42,500 nt of DNA from Spinellus fusiger (Eukaryota > Mucoromycota > Mucoromycetes > Mucorales > Phycomycetaceae): assembly GCA_025094145.1 (NCBI GenBank), contig JALLLS010000136.1, positions 1 through 42,500 on the forward strand. Direction: 5' to 3'. The position numbers and the translations under genes were made by a program. Each line of letters starts with the position of its first letter. Position 1 is the first letter of the stretch. The notes beneath the pieces are model-generated. The model worked only from the letters and a program-made list of their open reading frames with translations, had not been told where the DNA came from and did no database searches. Of the stretch, positions 21,233 to 30,776 are shown one piece after another.

Positions 21233-23567
21233 CTACACACCCAAAGATTTTTCTGGCTTTTAGGCGGGGATATCTCCTTCCTTTTACGTCTAAAAATTCA
21301 TTGCTTTTTATGGAACTGTGTTTAAAATCAAAGGTTTGCAAGTATATAAATAATTGTTTCCTTTTGTGGATACCTCAATATCAAATTGTATTATCAGTAA
21401 AATATATTGTTTATGAATAAAATTATTGATGAATAAAATTGTTTATTGTAATAATATAGCTAATAATACTGTAGCTAATAACATACTATTACTATAGCCA
21501 CTGCTGTTCTAGGTGTATTCCTTCATAGCAATAGAATTTACACCCTAAAAGCCTTATAATTTGTTCTTGGGAGATAGAGAACCATGCTCAGGAGTATACC
21601 CTAGACAGCCTAGACACCTTAGACAGTATAGAAGGAAGAAGACCACCTGAGACTGACTTGAGAAGAGACTTAACTTATCTAATAACAGAAGAGTGTATTA
21701 GTAATAATTCAATCTTGAGAGATAATATGCTTACCTTGTACTTAATACTTGTCTTTAGAATAATGAGTCATATATCATCTATTAGAAGAAGAGTCAGTAC
21801 TATGTCTTATGAAATACAATAAACTCAAGCCCAGATGAAGACACTGCTTACCTTTTTATCTCAAGAATAGTCCTTGGTAGTGTCTATCACCTCCTTCTAT
21901 TGTTTCTCTTTGTTAATAATAGCACATTACCTTGCTTAATTATGCTTATCTTGACGAGTACTTGATTGTTATACTGTGGGCTTAAGGATAGCACATGTTA
22001 AATATTAATTGCAGTGATTGAGTTGTAATGTCAGGTTTGCTTCTTTCTTTTATCTAGCTTTATAGTGTTTCATTGGACAGTCCATAGTCAATGCTAAGAC
22101 AGAAAGACAGTGAAAAAGTTCTTTTCAAACACATTAGCCAACCAAAGAAAACAAGTCGAGAATAAGAAACCGTCAGCTACTCAAGTTCCTAAAGCCTATC
22201 TTGTTTATACTCTAGGAAGCTGTTTGGATCAAAGTCTATTTTATTAAAGATGTAGACAACTACACTTTTTATATTAGTTTGGCATTTTTTCTTTGACTAT
22301 GAATTTGTCTAATTTGCTATTTTCAAGCAATAGCTATCGATTTCATAGAATATCCAAGCAGACTGGGAAGGGTAACTGTTCTGTTCTATAGTGTGTATAA
22401 TCTTGGTCCTGTATTTCAAGGCCATAGAATTCCAGAAAGTGATTCTATTGCAAATAAAGTTTCTCTCTTCCCTTGAAACATACATAGAACAAGAGGAAGG
22501 AATCCATCTATGAATTTACAGAGATGTTATTATAGTATAACTTTGATCCTTATAGCTTGAAATACGTATATGAGTAGCCTCAAGATCTATACTATGTAAC
22601 TTTGTAAAATATATCTTTTATTCTGCAATAAAGAGTACTAAGGTTATCAACAGGACTATTAGAGAGATAAATGTATAGATATTGGGTCTCTAGCAGGGAC
22701 AAAGAAATAGAGTATTAGTACAAAAGCTAGTCTAGGGAAATCAAAGAGGGTACATAAACAGGAACACAACACACGATTTGGGCACAACAGGTAACTAGGC
22801 AACTGTTCTTTAAGCAATTCTTTTTCTTTCTAAAATGTTGTTGTAGTCTGCATTACTTTGGTAGTTCTGATTAAGTAAATGAGTTGTGAAATTTCGTTTT
22901 GATCTCTGCTGCTTGGATATAAATACCTGCCAAGCTGCCTGTAATTGCTTATGGCACAGGAATAAAGGAAAAGATGCTGTCAAGTTTAAAGGTCATTGTG
23001 TTGGTTTGACGAGAGTTTTATATTAATCATTGAAAAAAGAGACAAAAGGATGGAGATCTTCTTATGGTTGATGTTGATAAACTTCGAACATAGAGGGTAA
23101 GCATGATTGACCTCTCACTCAATATGAAAAGCTCTTCTAACAGTTACTCTGTTTTATTTTTTTGTTCTTAAGATCTGCCACACTTATAACACAAATATCC
23201 TCACTGAGGTATTAGTGAATTTCAACACTATCCGCGCTTGCCAAAGTTGCGGAATTGTTTGGAACAGAGATGTGAATGCAAACGAATATCTATACAACTG
23301 TAGAAGAGGCTTTAAATGGTCACTACAGACCAGCTCCATTCTGTAGAAAAGAATAAATATTTGTATTCATATTATACCATATCACCACATCGAACGTGGT
23401 TTCTTCTGGGATTTAGATATTTACAGGTAAATTTACATAATAATCTTTATTTAAGAACTAACATGAATATATTTCACTTTATTTGCTCCTTTTCAAATCC
23501 ATGTCATTTCTTAAACAATTGTATTTCGATATTTCTTTTTATATCCTAAAGACCTCCTGGTGTGTAG
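21233..23567 (+). mobile_element. Fanzor (eukaryotic TnpB-like) element, left copy, degenerate
   Basis: Bounded by a perfect 9-bp inverted terminal repeat, CTACACACC at 21233 and GGTGTGTAG at 23559-23567; the TA within it fits TA-target insertion. The body is homologous, inverted, to 29127-30500. On the plus strand, coding text near 22945-23355 matches Fanzor/TnpB C-termini: an AYGTG block, KDAVKFKGH...GLTRVLY, and then TIRACQSCGIVWNRDVNANE at about 23229-23288. The latter carries one CxxC of the zinc ribbon and the RuvC-III Asp of NRDVNA. The product would end PAPFCRKE at 23355. The other half of the zinc ribbon reads C..Y, and several frameshifts and stops are present. It lacks about 326 bp present in the right copy (gap near 22931) and carries an extra ~1.28 kb (21349-22630). 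Active Fanzor proteins are RNA-guided DNA nucleases; this copy cannot encode an intact one. Confidence 0.75.
21349..22630. other. Insertion of about 1.28 kb within left Fanzor copy
   Basis: The right copy is continuous across this point: its reverse complement runs GCAAGTAT then CTGTAATAAAGAG, while the left copy reads GCAAGTAT, about 1.28 kb of other sequence, then CTGCAATAAAGAG. The inserted DNA is AT-rich (starts ATAAATAATTG, ends TCTTTTATT). No coding motif was recognised. A TAT or TA at both edges might be a target duplication, but this is weak in such AT-rich sequence. Confidence 0.6.
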
Positions 23568-24798
23568 GTGGCTTATTCTGATAAGATAGATTAATTTTAA
23601 TTGGTGTTTGGTAATAAACTTTAGCTAATACTAGACATTATAATGTCTTTTGCATGACAAAATCCAATAAGACACACTTTATTATTCTTTATAGATAGTG
23701 TCGTTAATGGCTTCTTGGGTTCAAAGGTGTTTTGGTTAGTCAATGTACGATTCACTCTGTTCCTTTTTATTCAACTTGTTTTTTATTCCTTTATACCTCT
23801 ATTCTACTGTAATAATTAATATAATTAAAATAAATTTACCTTTAAAAAGTACACATTATAATATAGGCTATTGCACTTTTATACTATATCTCTGATTTAC
23901 TCACTGAATTCAAATACACTACAGCTTATCATAGATACCTCAATCCAGACCATTGATTTTGTGACTGTTTTTTACAAATAGCTAACTACTAATCTCTCGT
24001 TTATTTAATATTGTTCGAAAAACCAGAAACAAGGTGTATTTGGTCAATAGAAGGTATATGTAAGGATGCAGACTACGGTTCTATTATCGAGTGATAGAGT
24101 TATTCCACACTAGAGTATTTAACATCTACAGTAATCTATTAGAATTGTAGAGACTCATTCCATTCAATCCCCAACAATATACAAGATACTATTTCTTAAG
24201 GCTTCTTGGAGTAGCTGCAGATGTTTGTAGGGAGGCTGTCTCTCTATTTTCTATTACTACCCTTGCTCATCCCTTCTTCTTAGCCACTATCCATCTCTTC
24301 TCTTTTTAGCCAACATCCTTCTCTTTCATCTCTATACTTCTCTCTCTTCTCTCACCACTCTACAGCTACTTATATCAGTAGTAAGAATGCCATGTCTTTG
24401 GTCTCAGCCACTCCCTAGCGGGCAAAAGCTATAAATTTTTCGCAGATCCCCAACTCTTCTATTCCATTTCAACCATAAAAAACGTGTTTACGCATTTTTT
24501 TATTTTTATTTTTTTCTACCTTTTAACTTGCCAGCTCTATTGTTCTTTTTTTATTTTATTTTTTATACAAAATACACACAAAATACAAGCATAAAAAGAA
24601 AAGAAAAATAAAGGCACAACTAACACTATAACACACTAAAAAATAAGAAATTCATTGGTGGTAGTTCTACTGCTCCACAGCCTGGCGTCACCTACAAGTC
24701 AGGCTTTCTTCTCTCTTTTTCTTTCTCTCTCTCTCTGACTTGCTTGTCTCTGTCTTATTGGCTTGTCTCCTTAACCCCGTCACACACCCACTCTCTCT
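23568..24798. other. WNK upstream region
   Basis: No gene seen. AT-rich up to about 24200, then pyrimidine-rich (CTT/TCTC) from about 24240 to 24360 and again at 24705-24795 next to the start codon, as is common in fungal promoters. Confidence 0.45.
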
Positions 24799-27597
24799 AT
24801 GGCTGACTCACAGAGGCAACAGGGCCAACAGCAGGCACAACAGCAGGCACAACAGCAGGCACAACAGGGCCAACATGTCCGTTTTAATATCACTCCTACT
24901 CCCAGTACCAACCACACACACCATGATGACGACCCCATCACCTTCTCCAACTATTTTGCACCTCTTTCCCAGACATTCAATCCTGAACTGCACAGAGTAC
25001 GAGGCCCCACAGAGGGATATCCCACACCAGAGGCAGAATATGACCGCTCTACTGGCAGCCACACAAGCAATTCCTATTCCTATTCCTCCTATCCTACCAA
25101 TAGCACAAGTCTATTTCAGCAACGCAACGACCCTTACAGTAGTATGACAACCCCCCATGCGAATGAGATCATTGACCAATCTACGTCGCACAACGCTGAG
25201 AAAGTAGTGGAGGAATCGCCTAATGAGCGTTATGTTCGACTCAACACCTTGCTCGGAAAAGGAGCCTACAAGGTAGTTTACAAGGCCATTGACCGAGAAG
25301 AAGGCTATGAAGTGGCATGGAACACTATGCAGGTAAGCTAATTTCCTCCCACTTAGTCTCTGCTATTTTGCAGGTGTTCTATTGCATGAGACTGCAGTGG
25401 CCTATAGTCTAGTATCGACTCTTCCAGCTGCTCTACACTCGATGGAATTGGCTCAATCTACCTTCTCCATAGACCACCCAATCTCCCAATAACAAGGACC
25501 TGGAACACGAAATTCAAATCCTCAAGTCTGTCCGCCACCCCAACATCATTGCATTTCACGATGCTTGGTACGGTGAAAATGAGTTTGTGTTTGTAACAGA
25601 GTTGATGACATCTGGCACTCTACGTGAATACATTCGTAAATTGGCCCCTCTTCCTAATATCAAGATTGTCAAGCGGTGGTCGCGTCAGATTCTCAAAGGT
25701 CTTGCCTATCTGCACGGTAGAAATCCTCCTATTATCCACCGTGACATCAAATGTGACAATATCTTTATCAATGGTGCCCATGGTGAAGTGAAGATTGGAG
25801 ACATGGGAACAGCTGAAATGAAATTGGGCAAAAAGTATACGATTATTGGTACGCCAGAGTTCATGGCACCTGAGATGTATGAGGAGCAGGGCTACAGTGA
25901 AAAGGTGGATGTGTATGCCTTTGGTATGTGTTTGTTAGAAATGGCTACGGGTGAATATCCTTATGGAGAGTGTACCAATGCAGCGCAGATTTATAAGAAG
26001 GTGTCAGCGGTAGGTGGGAGTAATAGTAGTAGCTAAGCTAGCTTAGTTAGTTGCTTAGTTAATTGGTTAGTTAGTTAGTTAAGCTAGCTTGGCTAGCCAC
26101 ACGTACCTTATGAGAAATGCTTGTTGAGCCATTAGATGCTGTTTGTTAGGGTATCAAGCCAGCCTGTCTTCAGAAAGTACAGAATGCAGAAGTACTGACG
26201 GTTATTAACTCTTGTTTGGGGCCAGAGGAAGAGAGGTAAAGAGGCTTCTCTAATAGAACATGCGAAAGAATAGGAATAGGAGAAAGAGAAGGAGAGTAGG
26301 CTAATAAGGCACTACTGTAGAATGTCTGCCCAGGAAATACTAGAACACTCTTTCCTTGCCGTAGAACCTGATGTTGTACTCTTGGCTGCAGATCCTAACC
26401 ATGTCCATTTAACTTTACAAGTTGTCTTTAAAGGCATGGACAAGTTATCAGTGAAGTTTGACTTTAATGTGGTAAGTGGACTCGGCAAAGATATCCCATA
26501 ACCCTTTCTTTAGGAAACAGATACAGCGGAAGAAGTAGTCCGTGAAATGGTAAGCTAATATCAGTTTTATTTTATATATAAAGAAAGAAAGAAAGAATTA
26601 TAGTCTCACAGAACATTTAGATTGAAGAGCAAGTCCTTCCTGAACGCTACCAACACCATATCACTAAGGAAATCAATCGTATCTTAAGAGACATTGACAA
26701 GCCCAGTGAGTCGGAGCAGGCAGAGCAGGCACGTCGCTCTGTATGGCGAAGAGAAAGCGACATACGTTCAGAATTAGACCGTACACGTTTAGAACTAAAA
26801 CGAGCCTCTGACCATGTTATGGAGATAGAATCACGCTGTGAAGGGTTTGAGAATCGTGCACGTGCAACAGAAACACGTTACCGTGAGGCAATGCGTAGTT
26901 TACGTGAAGTGCATGAGGCAGATGGAAATAAAGGAGAAGTCCATGCACAGAGAGATGCTCTTGGTATTGAAAAAACAGTACCGGACCCATTACCGCCCTG
27001 TCATGTCAAGGAAGAAGACAAGACATTGGCTGTTTCTCCCGAGTCGTCTGTGTACAGTGCAGGAGAGGGAGATCTCCGAAGGCAGGAGAATGTGGAGACA
27101 CCCACTGTACGTGATACCCTTGTCTCTCGGATACTGGAGGGTAAGTTGCACCGAGAAAAGAGAAAAGACCACTGTAGATTGTATTATAGAGTAGTGTGGA
27201 GGAATCTATGTATTCATTTGTTTATGCATGGATTCATCTATGTGTGAATTTAGAATATTCAGACGATACGTCGATAGAAGCCTTTGTACAGGACTGTGCT
27301 GTGGCAGCTCACCGTGGTTCTGATAAGGCACATGAATGGATTAAGAAGTTGAAGAATCAAGATATCATGACAGTGGGGGATCTACGCGATCTTCATGATG
27401 AGGACTGGGCAGGCATTGGATTGACAGTATTTGCTCTTCGTGCCTTGAAGAATATGCTCAAGGGAAAGCGGCTGGCAGGACAGACTATCTCTCCAACAAA
27501 TGGAACAACAAGTTCTCCTGGACTTAATTCTGGCTACTTATCGCTTTCACCACCACCACCTTCTCTTCCTCTATCGTCTGCACCTCACCATGGATGA
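24799..27597 (+). CDS. WNK-type (with-no-lysine) protein kinase
   Basis: Seven exons: 24799-25332, 25473-26009, 26150-26235, 26321-26471, 26514-26549, 26621-27140 and 27254-27597, giving 735 aa; all phases agree. A Gln-rich repeat (residues about 5-25) precedes the kinase domain (about 145-390). The glycine loop [12 protein letters not shown] holds the WNK-type Lys at 158, while the usual strand-3 Lys is replaced (EVAW, 171-174). Catalytic loop [10 protein letters not shown] has D269. The DFG equivalent is DMG (288-290), then [13 protein letters not shown] and [20 protein letters not shown]. After the kinase, [20 protein letters not shown] and [10 protein letters not shown] (about 408-448) form the PF2/OSR1-C-like domain that binds RFxV-type motifs. 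A charged coiled-coil-like stretch follows (about 480-550), then a SAM-like helical domain (about 630-690; [20 protein letters not shown]). WNKs act in osmotic and ion-transport signalling in animals; the fungal role is uncertain. Confidence 0.93.
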
Positions 27598-28121
27598 TAG
27601 ATGCTTTATTCCTACTGTCTCATAGCTTATGATGTGCTAGTGCTTTCGATTCTGTATACACCCAGGGCTTCTTAGGAAATACCCTTTTTTTTTTGCAATT
27701 CCTTCCTTTTCTCTCTTCTTACTCACTCACTCACCCGCCCTTTCATTTTCTGTTTCTGTCTCTTTCCCCTTTTTATTTTATTTTTGAGAGGGATCTTCCT
27801 TTGATGAGAAGCCCACTGTTTCTTATTCCTAATTGTAAATATCTATATCGATAGTAATGGCACAAGAACTGTCTACAAGCCAAACAAGAAAACAAAAGAG
27901 AACACCCACCCCCATACACACTCATTCACACTTACTTTTTCGCTCACGTACACATTTCATGAAAAGCAAAAATAAACAGTGTCAAACTATATATACACAA
28001 AGTAATACTACTTGTCCTTCTTTATTTATTTGAATTGGTGCTGTGTAATAGAAATAGAGAATACAAACAGTGAATAGACGTATATGAGAATAAATGAAAA
28101 TATATATGATACAAGGAGACT
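27598..28121. other. WNK/NOP16 convergent intergenic region
   Basis: Contains the 3' ends of both genes, pyrimidine-rich stretches, and a CACACCC/ACTCA-rich patch (about 27900-27945). No gene seen. Confidence 0.5.
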
Positions 28122-28931
28122 CTATAGCTTCAAGTACTTTTGGCACTTCTTTCTTAGCTGGTTAGCTGTCTGTTGGTAAACATTCAATTTCTTGTCCCAG
28201 AACATAGCCTCATAATCCTCTCCATGCTTATCAATCAGCTTCTCCACCCAGTCCATCTCATATTCGGTCTGATGCCTTGGCTTAATAAACTCATTGGCGG
28301 CCTGCTGTTCAAGGGCACGAACAACATCTGTCTTTGCTTCCACAGCTTCGACCTCTTCTTCAAGAATCTCATTGTGTGTCTTCTTTTCACCCACAATCAC
28401 ACGAATGACATTGCCATCATCATCACGCTGGATCAAACCTTCTCCTGGCTTCAATGTTTTCTTGAGACGCTCCACATCTGCCTCTTCCAACTCCTTCAAC
28501 TCGTTTTCTTCTTCTCCTTCCTTGGTACTTGTGGTAGGCTTAGTAGGAGGGTAGCGCATTTCACGACCACCAGAAGAACCATTGATCGAAGTTAAAAGAC
28601 CCAGTCGTTTGTAACTGTAAATATAAGTATATTTTAGTCACTCTTCTATTATTATTATTATTTTAAAAAATGATATACTCACTTTTGACTAATGGTTTCT
28701 GTTTTATTCCAGTTGGCTTTGATGATTTGGTTGCCCTAAAAAACAGACATTCTATGGATAAGTCTGTGAATGCATAAGAGTAGCCTATAGCTAATGAAGA
28801 GAAAAGAAAAAGAAAAGAGAACCCATCGCCTCTCTTACCTTGATCACAACTCTTTTGGCATGTTTATTGGCAGTACGTCTTGTGTTCTTTATTCCGGCTT
28901 TGACAGCTCTTCTTCTTTGTGGAGTGGCCAT
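28122..28931 (-). CDS. NOP16: NOP16, 60S ribosome biogenesis factor
   Basis: Three exons on the minus strand: 28931-28839, 28735-28683 and 28614-28122, giving 212 aa. Introns (103 and 68 bp) are GT-AG with agreeing phases. The N-terminus MATPQRRRAVKAGIKNTRRT is highly basic and suits nucleolar targeting. It is followed by IIKANWNKTETISQNYKRLG, matching the yeast Nop16 I.ANWD...Q.YKKLGL block. An acidic linker (about 90-110) precedes LKPGEGLIQRDDDGNVIRVI, and the C-terminus WVEKLIDKHGEDYEAMFWDK followed by KLNVYQQTANQLRKK is the family signature. Nop16 is a nucleolar protein of pre-60S particles. The start lies only about 190 bp from the right Fanzor copy, so the promoter is short or overlaps the element. 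It is convergent with the WNK gene. Confidence 0.94.
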
Positions 28932-29126
28932 GGTAAAGGTTGAAATGCAAAAGACAGTGTGAGTGGTTTTTTTTTAATAAAAAAAAAAAGATAGAAAAAG
29001 TGAAAAAGTGACTTGTTATTTCAGCTGTCTTCTTTTCCTTTTCAATATTTCCCTTCTCTTCTCTGAAGCTCTGCCAACTGATCTCGGGTATTCTTTTTAG
29101 CGCTCTGGAGGTATCACTGGCAATTA

Positions 29127-30500
29127 CACACCAGGAGATCTTTAGGATATAAAAAGAAATATCGAAATACAATTGTTTAAGAAATGACATGGATTTGAAA
29201 AGGAGCAAATAAAGTGAAATATATTCATGTTAGTTCTTAAATAAAGATTATTATGTAAATTTACCTGTAAATATCTAAATCCCAGAAGAAACCACGTTCG
29301 ATGTGGTGATATGGTATAATATGAATACAAATATTTATTCTTTTCTACAGAATGGAGCTGGTCTGTAGTGACCATTTAAAGCCTCTTCTACAGTTGTATA
29401 GATATTCGTTTGCATTCACATCTCTGTTCCAAACAATTCCGCAACTTTGGCAAGCGCGGATAGTGTTGAAATTCACTAATACCTCAGTGAGGATATTTGT
29501 GTTATAAGTGTGGCAGATCTTAAGAACAAAAAAATAAAACAGAGTAACTGTTAGAAGAGCTTTTCATATTGAGTGAGAGGTCAATCATGCTTACCCTCTA
29601 TGTTCGAAGTTTATCAACATCAACCATAAGAAGATCTCCATCCTTTTGTCTCTTTTTTCAATGATTAATATAAAACTCTCGTCAAACCAACACAATGACC
29701 TTTAAACTTGACAGCATCTTCTCCTTTATTCCTGTGCCATAGGCAACGACTGGCAGCTTGGTAGGACCATACTCCAATCCTTTTAGATGCCAACACACCT
29801 TTTCAATAATAAAATAATAGCAAAAATAATTAGTTCGAGATGTATTAATGTACTCTGTGTGTGTGTCGTATTACCCTTGTACTGGCACCTTCTTCTTGCC
29901 TTTGTCTTTGTAAAGGATTCACTGGGTTTATTATAGTAAAAGAATATAAAATAGAAACTGACTAACATGTCAGACATAATAAACATACACAAACACTCAC
30001 CAGATCACAACTGTTGGTTTATATGCCAGACAAAGACAGACAAGTTAAAGAGGGTAGAAGTTATGAAGAACAACAGACAGTGTTGTTGGCAGGTATTTAT
30101 ATCCGAACAAGAGAACAATACGAAATTTCACAAGTCATTTGATGAGTCAGAACTACCAAAGTAATGCAGACTACAACAACATTTTAGAAAGAAAAAGAAT
30201 TGCTTAAAGAACAGTTGCCCAGTTGCTCATTGTGCCCAAATCGTGTGTTGTGTTCCTGTTCATGTATCCTCTTTGATTTCCCTAGACCAGCCTTTGCATC
30301 CAAGCCTCTATTTCTTTGTCCCTGATAGAGACCAAACAACTACAGATTCATCTCTCTAGTGGTCCTGTTAATAACCTTAATACTCTTTATTACAGATACT
30401 TGCAAACCTTGATTTTAAATACAGTTTCATAAAAGGAAAAATATTTTTGGACGTAAAAGGAAAGATATATCCCCGCCTAAAAGCCAGAAAAATCTCCTGG
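29127..30500 (-). mobile_element. Fanzor element, right copy, inverted, degenerate
   Basis: Inverted homologue of 21233-23567. On the minus strand the same C-terminal text appears (PVVAYGTG near 29738-29765; RACQSCGIVWNRDVNANEYL near 29405-29470), again interrupted by frameshifts. The inner end keeps TACACACC; the outer end has lost the CTACACACC terminus and reads CCAGGAGATTTTTCTGG from the minus strand. This copy keeps about 326 bp (29763-30088) that the left copy lacks, including Lys/Arg-rich text KTKARRRCQYKG, and lacks the left copy's 1.28-kb insertion. A 10-bp direct repeat CTGGCAATTA flanks it at 29117-29126 and 30497-30506. The outer side abuts LINE sequence. It is not expected to encode a working nuclease. 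Confidence 0.75.
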
Positions 30501-30509
30501 CAATTAGTG

Positions 30510-30776
30510 TTTGATGAAGCTCCTTTCATTATGGCTCGTGCTGAGTTTATGGCCTTTTGGATGTCTATTCATAATTCTCATTTACAATCATTTTTTCATT
30601 TTTTTTCCCCTTATTTTTCCCTCATTGAGGTCTTATATTCTCTTTTCTTTCTGTTTCCTCTCTCCTTGCATTTTATTTTATTTTATTTTACAAAAGTTCT
30701 CATAGGGTGGCTGATATGCCCAATGCGCGAATAGCAAACCACACCCAAAAAATAAAAATACTTTAAACTGTACAAA
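30510..30776 (+). mobile_element. LINE 3' tail fragment, copy 2
   Basis: Matches 5030-5250: decayed coding end (TTTATGGCCTTTTGGATGTC near 30548) and then the conserved tail 30691-30745, followed by an A-rich stretch and CTTTAAACTGTAC. It adjoins the outer end of the right Fanzor copy, so one of the two inserted beside or into the other. Confidence 0.7.
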
